A stretch of DNA of 64,000 nucleotides from Alitta virens. Its lineage: Eukaryota; Annelida; Polychaeta; Phyllodocida; Nereididae. Positions 14,101-27,135 of this stretch are shown piece after piece. Position numbers and translations under genes: made by a program. The DNA is taken from NCBI GenBank assembly GCA_932294295.1, contig OW028580.1, positions 31,752,136-31,816,135 of the forward strand. Direction: 5' to 3'. Positions within the stretch are counted from its first letter, which is position 1; the number at the start of each line of letters is the position of its first letter. The notes beneath the pieces are model-generated. The model saw only the letters and a program-made list of their open reading frames with translations. It searched no databases and was not told the DNA's origin.

Positions 14101-17100
14101 TGCAGGCTACATTGACTAAATTCTTCACAGGCCATATAATCTATGACAGATGAGTGTTAGACAAGTCCTGGCCTCATAAGCCCAGACCCCATGTGCCGAA
14201 GACAGGTGCTTCGTGTCCTTTATGCTGTGTTTCTATTAACAGACTGACCACAAGCAGCTGACCAGCCCAAATAAATCTGACCAAACAACCAAACTAGCCT
14301 GAAATACTAAAGCAGAGCCTGACAGACTTGACTGATGGGCAGCCATAAAATAAACTGTACTTCTTGATTCTCCGCTTTTATTTTTATCTTTTACCTGGTC
14401 ACTTCTTTGGCTACCAGACACCTGAGGTCAGGTAGACGGCTCAAAGTCTATCCAACTGGAGTTTGTGGTGACTTGTTACCATTAATGGCAGTTAACATAA
14501 GGTGGTATGGATAAGAGAAATTGGTTCAACTTCACCACAAGTTTCAACAGTCGATCAATTGTAAATGGAAGTGAAAAGCAATGTACTGACAAGGATAGCA
14601 GGAATGTCAATACCCTTGTATATAATGATACTATAGCCTGAACAAGAAGTATCATTTCCAATAGGATAGCTCTTTCGATAGAAAATTTCTCAAGTTTGCT
14701 GTAGTTAGCCATTAGCAGAAATGCTGCCAGTAAATTAATATATTTTACTTTTTACATTCTATACATCTATACATAACAAACTTTACGTTTGTATACAATT
14801 ATACAATTGATACATTTATATGGCATGACACAACTATATTGCAGATCGACCATGGCATCTGGATGGCTTCAAAATGAGATTTGACAGTTCGCAGTGGCAT
14901 CCGTACAACAGCGAAGAACCTCGTCCGGTACAGGGCAAGTCTTTCCTCCTGATGTGTGAAACGAGAGGTCAACCAAAGCCGCTGCCCAAAATCAGATGGT
15001 TCAGGGATGACAGAGAAATTAAAAACAACCGACATTTCTATATCATTGTAAGTAGGGCAACTTGACCTATGCCGCTGAGAACTAATGTTGCCATTTGTTG
15101 AAAAAAGAAGCAATGTTAGCCCATATACCCCAAATATTATGCCAAAACAGCTGACTTCGGTCTGGTGTGCTCACCATTGGCCCACCCAGATAGCATTCCA
15201 AATCAGCCCAGCATCGTTTCCATCTATGGCCACTGTCGTTACAACATCGTATTAACATCGCGTGACATCGTGCCGATTTGGAATGCTATCTGGGCAACAT
15301 CCGGCCCACTTTGGCCCGATGGCAGCAGTATAAGCTGAACGTCGCATGGTTTGATATACGAAATGCTGTTTAGGGGGTGAATACAAGAAGTAATCTTCAG
15401 TTTGTTGCTTTTTTTTAGTCTAATGCATGGTGGCTTTTTGGTGTAGCTGAGCTCTCCAACAATTGTTTCTCAATGTCTGTCAGATGTTTTCCATAAGTGT
15501 GTGTGGAAAATGTTGCAAATGTTTATTTCATTACAGGAGGACAGACCAGAGTGGCGGAATGGCTATGCTTCTTCAACTTTGGTGATCATCAAATTTGTGC
15601 CGCGATATCAAGCCAATTACACGTGTGTTGCCAGCAACGTCTTCAGATCAAGAACAAAACAGTTCAATATCAACGGTGAGTCGCTGCGCATGCGCTTGTA
15701 ATATAATGCTTCCCAATCACTTAAAAGTACTAAGCCATTAATAAGCAATAGCAAGCGCAAAATCACTTTGTAAGTATATCTTTATACTGCACACTTATTC
15801 ACTGCTCCGCGCATGTGCACGCTGAATAATGTTAGTAAATAATGAGTATATTAGTATATTATCAAACCATATGAATTGAATGAAGAGAAGTGAGGATGTG
15901 TGGAGAAATGGTATATAAAGTATGAGAGAATTAAAACAAATTATTGGTTCTACCAACAAATATGTGGTATACATCGTTTTGTTTCTGATAAGAAGGTGTG
16001 GTACCCAATGCAAGGTGTATGGTCAAACTCTAGCAAATTACTCAAAATTGCACTTCAGCAATGATGCTTGTGTCGTCTAGACAAGATCCATTTATTGCTA
16101 TTTTGTCTTGTATAAGTTTTTACTCTGTGTCTGTTGTGTGGCTGTTGTCTTGTGGATCAGAATGTGAATGTTTGTCTAATGTGATTTTACCAATAACAAA
16201 CGAACGTGCATGCACTGGCATAATCTTAATTTTTGCACCTAAAATGCTTAGAACTGTGTCAGTGTTTAATGTTGCTTGATGTTGTTTCTGCATGTCAAAG
16301 TGGAATGCTCATAGTCATATATATAGTATCAAGTATAGACTAATTTTGTTTGTTTACTTTTTGGACTGATTTCACGCTTTTATCCCTAAAATTTCAATTT
16401 TTACAACATTCCTCATTTTGAATTTGATGGTTAAATGTTTATTTGCTTCTTTGTATTATGTTACTGTACAGTTAGTTTCATAAAGAACGGTCGACTCTAG
16501 CTGTCTGTAGCGACCTGCACCTGACTGTGATCTAAACATGCTAAAGCCAGCTGCTTCTGTCCACTTCTGTAGCTAATAGTCGGCTTACATTTATCACCAT
16601 AAAAAAGTGTAAACATTGGCAAATGTAAGAAATTAATCTAATATACATAAATATGTACTTTTAGATCCAATTTTAAGTAGCCAGCAATTACAGCTAGGTT
16701 CAATTTGACGGGCCGTTTTTAATGAAACTAACTGTAGATGGCAATATTTCATAGATATGTCTGCATTTCATTCAGCATAAAAAAAATATTAAATTATAAA
16801 TAAATGATGAGTTGATCCTCATTGGAAATTCCCATTGGAATTTCCCTAACCAACCAATGGGAAATGTGAGCCTTAGCGAAGACACTGAATCAAAGATAAA
16901 CCGATCGATAATTGCAGGATTTCAAACGAAGCAGGAAGTCTTCGGCAGCAACCAGGGTGTAGCGACATCCATTATGGAACCCGAAACTGATGATGAATAT
17001 GATGAGGATACTCTCGATGCCGAAGAGTCTGATATTTACGATGACAATGTGGCTATCGATGCATCAATTGCACAAAACAAACCGTGAAGATTAACTGTTA

Positions 17101-19166
17101 TGAACCCTATGGTTGTAGATGGACAAATTTCCTCTGTAAATAGTCACCCTCCCAGAACTGCATAAAAAAGCAGTGATTTGAAAGTGAAACGATTTTATAA
17201 TGGATCCGTGTAAATATATTTTTGTCGTCATTACCTGCAGAGAGAATAATATTAGATGTATATCTCTAAGGTAGTAATATAGATTATGTGAAAATAGTTA
17301 TATTAAAAACAGCGTATGTACAGATTGTTATCATGAACACAAATTTCCGTATTTGAGGTCAGTTAATGGATTAATTCTCACATCTCAGCTAGTGAATCCC
17401 AACATCTTAATACACACTTGCCCAAGTTACGACATATCAATATTATTTAGAGACGTGTAAATAGGTATAGCTCTTATTTTATATGATAACTTACTGAAGT
17501 TAGGGTATAACCTCTTGTCATAATCTCATATTTGAATTTTCTAGTTGTTGCATGGCCACAAGAGACCAATTTTTATAGCTAATTAAATGCAATTTATAAT
17601 ACTGTTGTATTTTGTATTGCACACTAATCTGGATTTTGCACTTCCCTTGGTTTGAATATTTGAACTGATTAGTTATGTGATCATAGGTGCTGCCTCCTAG
17701 TGTTTAGTATGTGCAACTTTATACATTTCTTTCCTGGTTGTGACATGTTAAATATTGTATTTATGGATATTGTTATTATTTGTATATTTTCGTTTTATGT
17801 TTAACCAAAATATTTGGCACATATTTTTGTCTACCAAGGGAAAGTGAAAACGTGGGACAGAATGACAAGTTTGATTGTTAAATAACAATTTTTGACTTTT
17901 CGAACGATTATGATAAATTTTTGGAATTAAATGCGCAGAACAATACACCAATATTAAAGCTTCCATCAAAGCAGTAACATTATCTTAAAAACTTCTTTTT
18001 TTTTCTTTTTAATTTGAAACAGCTTGTCATCTGTCTCAGTCATGACAAATAATACGCGAACATTCAAATCGTATTTGCAACTATTTTTTGGTATATTTTT
18101 GTTTAATTATCAGGACTTTCTGTTCATCTATGTATATAGTAATATTTCTTAATAAATTTTGTTTCCCAGTTATTTGATTTTGTCTCTGTTTTAAGTTAGT
18201 GTTGTGACTTAATTTCCCTATGTTTGAATGTTGAGATTTTCTTTTGAATATACACATTGCTTTATCTACAAATGCTGTGTGTATTTGGAAATACAAAGCT
18301 GACCTGCACCTTGCTGGGTCACAAATTCTTGATGAAACGATTAAAGAAACAAATTTAATTGCAATCAGAATCATTACTGCAATTACTTCCACAAATGTGT
18401 CCCAGGTATAAAGACCTACAATAGGCCTATGTGGATCAGTTTTCACAATACTGTGATTTAGCACACCTAAAATGGAAACATGTTCAAATCAGTTATTGAT
18501 TGCAATTAGAAGTGACACACGTTTTAATAAAACTATATTGCAGTTGGAGTGATATGTTGGTTTGTCTTCCTACTGACTCTTTTCTTCCTACTCCATCCCT
18601 GACTTTTTTCTCTTGGTTTTCTCATTTACTTCTTTTCTGGCAGTCTCCTCCGTACTTTCCTCTGTGAATCTCCTTTTCTTAATCCTTTTTCGCCTATTTA
18701 GAATATTTTAATTCTGGTCCTCACTGTGCTATTTCTTTGTGTGTTCGGTTATCGACCGTAAATTCTTAACGAGGCTGACTGTTGTCTAGGTTACGAGCCT
18801 TACGTTAAGGGAAGCAGAAAAGGCGAGAAGGACAGCAAGAGCGAAGAAGATGGAAAGATTGAAATCGACAACCAATTGACCCCGGATCGCGATGACCACC
18901 ATCGACCGTTGATCCTTGGCAGTACGACAGTCGATGAAGTCGGACGAAGAACAAGGAAGCCCCCAACAAGACCGATTGTCAGATTCACTAATCGAGGAAG
19001 AGTTGATGGAGATGATGTGGCTAGCGGTGGTCTCCCCGATGATGAGGATTACGATGCTGATGAGTACAGTGGAAGCGGAAATGAGAACAAAGAACCCACC
19101 AAGGAAACTACGACTGTATTCAACGAAATTCAGAAAGAGCCAGACAATTCTCTGAATACAGTCTAA
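11153..19166 (+). CDS. Lachesin/IgLON-like three-Ig-domain protein, 5' end missing
   Basis: Exons seen: 11153-11372, 11988-12148, 13847-13961, 14845-15047, 15537-15675, then either 16918-17087 or 18790-19166. Phases join without a break (0, 1, 0, 1, 0, 1). The first exon gives the second half of Ig1 with the DAGIYKC signature. Exons 2 and 3 form Ig2 (VTLWCNATGYP, YW, then DTGIYACY). Exons 4 and 5 form Ig3 (FLLMCETRG, IRWFRDD, then ANYTCVASN). Three C2/V-type Ig domains with this spacing are typical of lachesin, DIP and IgLON neural adhesion proteins. The signal peptide and first Ig1 cysteine must lie on an upstream exon that I could not find in the window. No transmembrane or GPI-like hydrophobic end is visible in either last exon, so secretion is the simplest reading. 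The exon 2 donor (GTTGGT) is weak. Family confidence is good; the exact orthologue is not resolved. Confidence 0.8.
11408..11590 (-). mobile_element. tRNA-derived SINE (same family)
   Basis: Reverse-strand copy: GGGCTTTACGTCC at one end and box B (GGGTTCGATTCCC on the minus strand) at the other. It lies in the first visible intron of the Ig gene. Confidence 0.75.
12480..12745 (+). repeat. Dispersed hairpin repeat (GTTAGTTAACTCCC type)
   Basis: Inverted motifs AGTTATATCCC and GGGATATAACT enclose a foldable core. An inverted-orientation copy is at 49880-50140; partial copies are near 13590 and 29670-29790. Confidence 0.6.
15185..15294. mobile_element. MITE, CCCAGATAGCATTCC family
   Basis: TIRs CCCAGATAGCATTCCAAATC and its complement, 110 bp, in an intron of the Ig gene. 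Confidence 0.8.
16467..16736. mobile_element. TIR element, TACAGTTAGTTTCAT ends
   Basis: Perfect 15-base TIRs (TACAGTTAGTTTCAT / ATGAAACTAACTGTA), 270 bp, consistent with a TA target as in Tc1/mariner-type MITEs. It lies between Ig exon 5 and exon A. Confidence 0.7.
16918..17087 (+). CDS. Alternative last exon A of the Ig gene (acidic C-terminus)
   Basis: The acceptor (AATTGCAG) at 16910-16917 fits the phase-1 donor of exon 15537-15675: the carried G plus GA makes a Gly codon. The exon codes for about 56 residues ending at TGA 17085-17087. The middle is strongly acidic (ETDDEYDEDTLDAEESDIYD), with two tyrosines in the acidic runs, a context favoured for tyrosine sulfation. No hydrophobic tail is seen. 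An ATTAAA at 17302-17307 could serve for polyadenylation. The exon is inferred from phase, acceptor and its acidic likeness to exon B; transcript data would be decisive. Confidence 0.55.
17088..18789 (+). other. Possible 3' UTR of exon A, then intron to exon B
   Basis: AT-rich, with no coding signal on either strand that I trust. If exon A is used, its 3' UTR starts here. A T-rich stretch at 18540-18780 precedes the exon B acceptor. Confidence 0.4.
18790..19166 (+). CDS. Alternative last exon B of the Ig gene (basic, then acidic/GAG-site tail)
   Basis: The acceptor (TTGTCTAG) ends at 18789 and is phase-compatible with the donor at 15676. The exon codes for about 125 residues and ends at TAA 19164-19166. 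It begins with a charged K/R/E stretch (YVKGSRKGEKDSKSEEDG), passes through RRTRKPPTRP, and then has an acidic run leading into DEDYDADEYSGSGNE. Acidic residues followed by SGSG are the usual context for glycosaminoglycan attachment, and the tyrosines are possible sulfation sites. An AATAAA lies at 19347-19352, about 180 bases after the stop. No membrane anchor is visible, so this form may be a secreted proteoglycan. Confidence 0.7.
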
Positions 19167-20245
19167 ATACTTTTGTGGTAAGTGAGTAAGCATACAAGTT
19201 GTTAGTAAAGTTGTTAAACACCAGGGGGCATGTTGTATCAAGATAACTGAAGAGACACCTAGCGTTAGATGGAGGAAACCCCTGCTGTATAAAGTGTTCT
19301 GATATATGTTACTACTGTTAAATTGTTTTGACATCCAAAATGCAGTAATAAATGCTTAAAATTAAATATTTATATCTATTATATTACGGATTTTTCAAAA
19401 CACAGATTAATGTTTATAGATGTCCGCTAGTGATCTGTACATATTCCCATAGTTCATGTAAAGCCTATTGAGGATTGTTATTGATATGTTCATGTTGTAT
19501 ATTGAAGACATTTAGTAGATGTGTTTGTTGTTTGTTAGTTGATATGTAAACATAATATATTTTCAAGTGCACTTTATTAGATATACTTATATATACATTA
19601 CATAATGTTGCTTAAATTCAATTGTTTACCAAAAATATATATACACCTGCAAACTTGTATGGATTTATTAAGTTAATCATGTAGTAACTTCGTTTTTAAA
19701 GAAATACAATACTAATCAATTTTGCAATATATATTGCCAATACTATAGAACTGAACACTTTGACAATGTCGGATTTTGTCAAAAGACTGAAAATTTATGC
19801 TCCTTGTTTAATTATGAAACTTTCTTGCAACATTTATGCTGTACATATTTATAGATTAATATATACATTGTATACCTATATATAGTTGTTGATCATATTA
19901 TAGCTTTAAGGTATTATTATGCACCTGTTTGACCCTTTGACTTGTCACTAATCGTGTATGTTGTTGCATAACATGTGGGTCAAATAGACTTCAAAGTTGT
20001 TATAAAAGTTGTGGAACATTTTCAGAATTGATGAAATAGTATAAAGGTTTTTTTTTTTTTTTAATTCAAATAAGAATAAAATCTTAACACCCTTTTGTCG
20101 GCATTAGGGAAAATGGCAATCGTGGTTGTCCAGCAGTCTTTTAAAAAAGTGACAATAAAAATTCTTCTTAGTCTAATTGTTGTCTTGTTTTTTATATTGC
20201 AGTGGTATTTTCAGTCATCAAATTGTCAGATATCTGAGATATGAC

Positions 20246-20284
<39 letters not shown>

Positions 20285-22039
20285 AAGTACTTATTTGACC
20301 ATAAACTAACAATTTACATAAACAAAATTAATCAAGGAAAACTGGTTATATTATTATGGTCATAGGAGACATGCACTAAGGCCAAAAGCCGCTGATGTTC
20401 ATGCCACCTATGAGCCATTTGGTGTTATAACATATGAATATTGGAACGAACACCATGGTAAGGATTGCAATGGCCACAAGCAGGACAGTACCAAATTGTT
20501 ACCTATATATGACATTGTCTCATACCTGAATCATACCAGATAAAGAAGATTATGAGAAACGAGTGTTGTCTGGAAAATAGGGAACAAAATTATCATGCTT
20601 ATTCTTGTATAAGAATGTAAATACTAAGAATTATATATCTCCTTTAGGTGAACTCTGGCACTGTCACATGATGACCAAGACTTTTATAATGCTTCCAAAA
20701 TCGATATGGTTATCAACATCTGGTAAAACAGATACAATAATAAAATAAACCCTTTGTGTTTATTGAATTTTATTCATTATGCTAAGCAGGGGCGGATCAG
20801 CAGGCGATATCTTGGGGGATGATGCAACCGGCCTGCCGAATGGAGAAAGAAGAATAATATATACAGCTAGTACGAAACTATGGAAGGCAGAATAAATGAA
20901 AGGATAATTACGCGCGTGTTTAATTAAATATGAATTACTACATCAAATATTTCTGAGGGGTCTACATGGGTCCCACATATAGGAAGCAATATCCCATGTG
21001 GCATTTAAAAGAAAGTCGAATTTTTAATGAGACTCATGTCACTTGGGTAACTTAATAAGTACTAAGAATAAACTGTCACCTGTCACTGTTTAATGAGATA
21101 TCTTAATTACTACCTCTGTCATTATGTAATAGCTTAGTTACTTTGTCCCTGGTTAAGAAGGGCAATGTCACACTATCGATTTTCACCCAGGTAGAATCAT
21201 TTTCTGCCCCCCCCCCCTCCCCCCGGGCCCTTTTGACAAAATGAGACATGACACTGTTATTATATAATAGCCTTGAATAGAGGCGTGATTAGTAAACGAA
21301 AAACCTTGACTAATTATAAATATTGCACATCACACCAATATTGCATTTGTTTGCAAAAATGTATTTGATGAGTGAAATTTACAGAAATATCTGTTTCTGT
21401 TTTTTTTTTTCATGTATACAAAAAGTAGAACAGCCATCAAATGGAATTCCACAGTTACTGTACTTAGCCTACTGGTACTATGCAGAACTTAAGAATAAAC
21501 ACAATTGAAGATTAATCAGCGTATCTCTGATATTTCTTTATCACACAGAGTTGTTTATTTCAATAGTTTATCAGATATAGTTTATAGCATTCAAGTTTTA
21601 CTATTATTATTATGTTTTGTTTGGCTACAAGGAGAATACCACCTATCGTAGAATCTCACTGTTAAAGTCACAGCAAACAAGGAATAATTTAGTGCTATAA
21701 ATTTCAGAGACTCGTGTGGAACATGAAGTCAATTATAGAATATAAGCCTATCTTGGTTTACAACCTCAGCATGACAACTTACTTTGCATTCCACAACTGA
21801 TAAAGATCTGAACAACACCTATTTGGCATCTTATCTCATTTGGAAACCGCGTGATACACAATTCCATCTCGAGACACTGCAACTTACCCATATAATAAAA
21901 GATGGAGTTCTATGCAATTTAAGATCAGTGTTTAATCGCGATTACTATTGTGTAAAATATTTTAGATTGAATGCCGTCGTCAATAGAAATATAGTTCATA
22001 CTATGGTCAGTGGGCTAATGACTTATACCGAAGATTGCA
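19167..22039. other. 3' UTR of the Ig gene, then intergenic DNA
   Basis: AATAAA at 19347-19352 and again at 20075-20080. After that it is AT-rich with a poly-C run near 21,200 and no coding signal. Confidence 0.5.
20243..20283. repeat. (GACA)n microsatellite
   Basis: About ten ACAG units. Confidence 0.9.
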
Positions 22040-22588
22040 GACATCGTTCAGGCTTGATGATGATGGAAGCCAAGTCATCAGCCTCCCTCCAGATAGCTAG
22101 TGTTATGCTGGGAACTCATTAATACTTAGAGAATAATTTCAGAGTGCATTGTCCCCCATGAAGATGCTTCAATATGAGTGGTTAATTGCACTTACTATTG
22201 TGTAACGAATTGAATGCGTGTACAGGGACATAGTGTGCAACCCATAGAACAAATCAGAACACATTTATTGCCACATATCGAGTAATACAAAATACAAAGA
22301 ATATCTAAAAACAAAATTATGATAGAGACCCCCTTAAGGTACAGAATGCCACTGGCATACTCCATTTGAAATTGATAAATGAAATATGACCATATCTTCT
22401 GTCACAATCAATTTTTACACATTGAATTTCCATGTGACTGACATACAATTAAGTCTGCCTGAGAAAAAAAAAATTGTATTATATATTTCAAGCTGTCCTG
22501 GTATGAAGGGCATTGTAATTGTCTAAAGATTAATTAGTTAACAATTTTGGCCAGCTGTCAAATACTGTACATAGTCACTACATACTAA

Positions 22589-23210
22589 AGGGGGTTTCAC
22601 ACTTAGCCGGATCAGACGCCGGATTGTCCAGGAGTATAGCTCCGGCAAACTCCGGTAATATTGTGTAGACCTCGTGTTTCTTTCCGGCATTGTCCGTCAT
22701 TGTCCGGGGCGATCCGGGGCGATCCGGGACGACCTTGGGACTCCGGGGAAAAAAATTAAACATGTTTAATTTTTCATGCCGGAGGTCCCGGAGTATTTAC
22801 TCCGTGTTGATCCGTGTTGATCCGTGTAGACGCCCAGTAGACTCCGCCAATCTCCGGGAATCTCCGTGTTGACGCCGGCATATCTCTGGCTACGTCCGGC
22901 ATCAACTGGGCATGAATATTTCGCCGCCATTAACGCCGGAGAGTAAAAGGAGCAACACGGTTCCACATGAATGAACACGGTGTAAAGACCGGTTATATCC
23001 ACGAAGGCACCTTGAAAATCCGGTTCACTCCACACTCTAAACGGGACAGTCGTGTTAGCTCCGTGTTGCTCCTTGTTGCCACCGTATTGCCTTCGTGTAC
23101 CCACCGCCATACATTTATTTGTTGACATTTTCAGCTCTTTGATCCCGGAACCCCCCGGAGTGAAAGAAATTTTACTCCGGTGTCTAATCCGGCTAAGTGT
23201 GAAACCCCCT
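22589..23210. mobile_element. 622-bp TIR element with TAA target duplication
   Basis: Ends AGGGGGTTTCACACTTAGCC and complement, flanked by TAA on both sides, as in PIF/Harbinger insertions. The interior is CCGG-rich with many short inverted motifs and no transposase. The matching place in the LD2 unit is empty. Confidence 0.8.
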
Positions 23211-23397
23211 TAAGGCACCCACACCAAGATAGCATGATACATTGGTTTTTGTCATCATGGCCCCAGCATAGACATTGAGTATTGTTTTACGCATTAATAC
23301 TGTAGATTCAACCACAATTATTTAAGACAAAAATGGCTTCGTCATTTGAGAATTTGTCCCTGGGCTGATGATTTAAAATGAAGATTGTAGACCTCCT

Positions 23398-26300
23398 CTA
23401 GTCTCTCTCTGGTGCTTCAGATTCATAGGCCTGGTTGTCACATTGAACACCAGATTCATGTTCAACATCTCTGTTGTATTCAACAGGCAAGTCATCAGTT
23501 GTATTTGAACTTGATGAAGTGTCAGTGCCAGAAACTGAGCTGGAAGTAGAGGAAGATGAAGAGGAGGAGGAGGTAGAAGAAGGGGTTGAAGTGTCAATAC
23601 AGGTATTTGAGCTTGTGTTTGTGCTTAAATCTGAGCTTGTTGAATGAAAATGTGTTCTGATTTCAGAGTTTGTTCTTTCGTTTGCTTGCAATTGTATGCT
23701 TGATTGGATATCATCATCTTGTATGCTGGAAGTTATATTATCCTCTCGAATATCGCTAAATCGGGGACTGTGATTGTAGTAAACAACATTATAACTCCGT
23801 TCAACCCCTGGTGGGTCCCTGTTCTCCTCGTTAGATACCCATCTTGGTAACTGGACAGAGTCGTAGCTGGGAGGAGGTGGCTGGGCTGAGTCAGAACTTG
23901 GGTTGATGACATCAGCTCCTGGAGAAGTGGCATCTTCATATGAAGGAAGTGGCTCAACAGGGTCCTCATTCATGGACTCTGAATCTATGATGAACATGGA
24001 GTTATCTACAATGCTGTCATAGGCTGGTGGAAGATCATCCAGTATATCTGGTCGCCCTTCCTCTGTGGAAATATCTATTTCGGTGTTTCTCTGCGGCTGA
24101 GCTGCGCTTTGTCTTCTCGAACGTCTGCGACATGCGTTTCCATGAACAATCTGGTATATTCCATAGCATGCAATGACTGTGGCTACGATAGCCAAGGGTA
24201 AGCCTAGAGAAAGTGGACTGAAATCTGTGGAAAAGGTAGAAAAACACAGCACAATAAGGATTATGTGCAAAGCATTTTAACATATACTCTATTTAAGTCC
24301 ACTAGAAGTTACTTAACAAGGTGTTTTTTTCTTGCACAAACAGTTTTGATGGTTGGAAATGAAACTACAGTATTACACATTGTGACTGCCCAAGAACCTA
24401 GGGTTAGAAGGGGACGTGCGCCACAGCCAAATTGAATGTAATATTGCACTTTTTTATTGTAAATAATTTTTGCACCCGTCAATGACTTTTAATTATAAAC
24501 TACCAGTCATATTTCTACATAATATACATGTAGCTATCTAACTTGGCCAATATGCAAATGTCATATAAGTTTATTACGTGGAGTGCACAAAACTCCCATG
24601 TTAGGCATTAGAATTACAAAATGTATTAACTACTGTGGCAATTAACAAACAAGAATCACTCACATCTGCCTGTTGACTGATAACAATGAGAACTTCTTTC
24701 ATCCTCACACTCGCCGTCATGACAATCACAATTACTGTCACAGACCAGGTCTGGTGCAATGCACTGGTCAAACCCACAATAAAACTGACCCGTGCCACAA
24801 TCATCTGAAGCTGTAAATTTTCCGTATTTTTCTTTTAGATTTCCTTGCAAAAAGTCTGATTTACCTAGCATTGATTTCTATCTTGATAATTTGTACACAA
24901 CTAACTTTCCACAATTATTATGTTATATACATTAAGTATCAACAATCGCAATTTTTAAAATATTTCTAAATATTATTACAAATTATCAAAATTTTGCTTT
25001 CAACTACCATTTTATAGCATCAAAATAACTTTATTCAATATCATTTTAATATACATGTAATTATTATCTCAATATCACATGGTATTGTTGTATCTTTAAT
25101 TTGTACCAGCTCGATAAGAATATATGCTTCTTCTGGTAAATAAACAAACAAACAAACAAACTAGCAATGTTATTTACATGGTCCCTTGGACTCTGGAATG
25201 TATAATAGTGCTAACCGTGATGAGTTACACACAAATTTCAATGACACAACTGCATGATTATCTCAGTGACAATGAATGTATCTATTGCTATGATGAAATG
25301 CCTTTGATACTCTTGCTCTTACGATATTTTTGCCACCTGAGTAGATACATAGTTAGTGAAATGGCAGATAACATAAAAAGCAAATAATAGAATCTGATGT
25401 GAACTCTCACCCTGGCATGATCTCTCATCTGAATTATCTCCACAGTCATCCACATTATCACAGACATATTGTGAACGGAGGCACCTGTTGTTTGTACACC
25501 AAAAACGCCCTGATCCGCATGCTACAAGAAACATGTATAAGTACAAGCAATATAAATAAAAACCCTCCTAATTCAGATGCATATCTTTAATCTAGTAATT
25601 GGGTATTTTATTTGAACTACAATGTACCTGTATTTGTTTAATCAAATTCTTTAATGTCACTCCTAAATTGGTAGAAATATTAAAGCTGCATTGTCACTCA
25701 ATATGACAGTGACCAAAATCGGTTGCATTCATTTCATTGCTTCTAAAAAAACAGATTAAATCCCATCAGGGCCTTGCTAGGTTCACTATATCTCTAAAAT
25801 TAATAAACATACCCTATCATTTAATTTTTCATGCCATCAAAAATTGCCGATTTGTTTACATTGCAAGTGCTTTTATGGCCAATGAAATGAAAATGAGACA
25901 TAAATAAACGTCATTAGTGTCGTCGGTTCGTAATGTATTTTATTATTGTGTGCCTTCAATTTTCGTCCCATTTTCAAAATTCCAAGTTTATTACGTAATA
26001 AAATGTGTAGGTGTTTCGCTTTTTGCAAAATTGAAACAATTCTGACCTAAATTTTTCATAAAATGACTGTAAAATTGCGAATCGGCGACGCTCTCCATTA
26101 CGTTGCAATGCATAATTAACTAAAATGTAAACAAAGTCGTTTTAATAAATTCCGGCAATAATTTATATAATTTAGAAAGTTTGGGTTATCGAATTCATCA
26201 GTAAAAAGCATTTTCTTTCATTTGGATGGCTTTTTTGTTGGTACAAAAACCGACTGACAATGCAGCTTTAAGGTACGATTACATCATGGTTTTCAAAAAT

Positions 26301-26963
26301 AGATTATTCTATAAAATAATATGGAAATATATTACTAACATTGATTATTATCTTATTAAAATCAGCCAACAAATGTTACTCAAGGTTCGTCCTATGATTG
26401 TGCGTCAGTATGTAAAATTTACTTCTGATAAGGATTTTGATCCATGTATCAAAACATGACGATGTTATTCATTGTATATTAAACATGTCGACCATCATTC
26501 TGAGAGTCTCTGCATTATAAACATTTGTATACCATATTTTTGACCTTGTATATTTTTACATGCATGTATATACGTTCCTTTTATTTACCTATGTGTAAGA
26601 TCATTTGTTATGGATAATGCTGTACGATTTATATATACAGATATAAGAAGATTGAACTTCACATTGAAACTGTACATTATTATGTTGCTATTGTATTGTA
26701 ACAAATCTTTATCGTAGCTGGAACTAGTTTTATTTACTACTTTTCTATTATAATTCTTTAATTGTTATTGTATGTCATTTACTTTGTATTTTCTGTTTAC
26801 ACTGTGACACATATGTCATGAATGACATGAAGCTGTCGAATAAAAGATATATATATATTTAACTGAACTTACGTGAAATTCCATCTGTTGGTCCGACTCC
26901 ACTCAATAATAATAATATAATTCCCACAAATATCATTGATAATAATATTCTACACAATTCCAT
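23398..26963 (-). CDS. LD1: LDLa-LDLa-TM receptor with PPxY tail (LDLRAD3/4-like)
   Basis: Exons in transcript order: 26963-26873 (ATG, signal peptide ending ...GVGPTDGIS), 25521-25411 (LDLa type A), 24810-24664 (LDLa type B), 24224-23398 (TM and tail, stop TAG). Together they give 391 residues with all internal junctions in phase 1. Type A is canonical: FWCTNNRC, then [12 protein letters not shown]. Type B has eight cysteines with a CDSNCDC core. The last exon holds a hydrophobic span (GLPLAIVATVIACYGIYQIV) followed by basic CRRRSRR, so the tail is cytoplasmic. The tail carries LPPAYD, PLPSYED and PPPPSYDSV, PPxY/LPxY motifs expected to bind WW domains of NEDD4-type ligases, then a Ser/Thr-rich end. 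Calling it LDLRAD3-like rests on architecture, not on alignment. Confidence 0.85.
25684..26267. mobile_element. TIR element with TTAA flanks, in LD1 intron 1
   Basis: Ends AGCTGCATTGTCA and TGACAATGCAGCT, flanked by TTAA (25680-25683, 26268-26271), as in piggyBac-type insertions. No transposase. LD2 lacks it. A similar single end occurs at 51300. Confidence 0.7.
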
Positions 26964-27135
26964 TTCTAATACTTGCTTTAGTTATTCATTTTTCTATATG
27001 TTAAATGTTCTACGCATTCATTTGCAAAACATTCCCTGTAGATCCATGTCATATTCTGCCAAAATGAGGCCATGCAGGGTAAACACAAGTAAATGCTGAT
27101 AATGCCTTTATCTATAAATTTATCAGGAAGATAAG
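26964..27135 (-). promoter_or_regulatory. LD1 upstream region with GATA-type motifs
   Basis: Between 27,108 and 27,135 (about 145-170 bases before the LD1 ATG) there are TTATC, TTATCA and AGATAAGG. The same cluster is kept before LD2. Confidence 0.4.

Larger units (their letters stand above)
22040..27000 (-). repeat. Segmental duplication, copy 1 (LD1 unit)
   Basis: It matches 30590-34900 in order and orientation, including the non-coding flank (GTGCATTGTCCCCCATGAAG near 22,145 and near 30,882) and the whole LD gene. Copy-specific insertions: 22589-23210 and 25684-26267. Confidence 0.8.

Noticed and set aside
22690..23128. Frames of 60 and 120 codons
   Set aside because: They lie inside the 622-bp TIR element and follow its CCGG-rich repeats.
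26226..26459. 77-codon frame in LD1 intron 1
   Set aside because: It crosses the end of the TTAA element; no motif.
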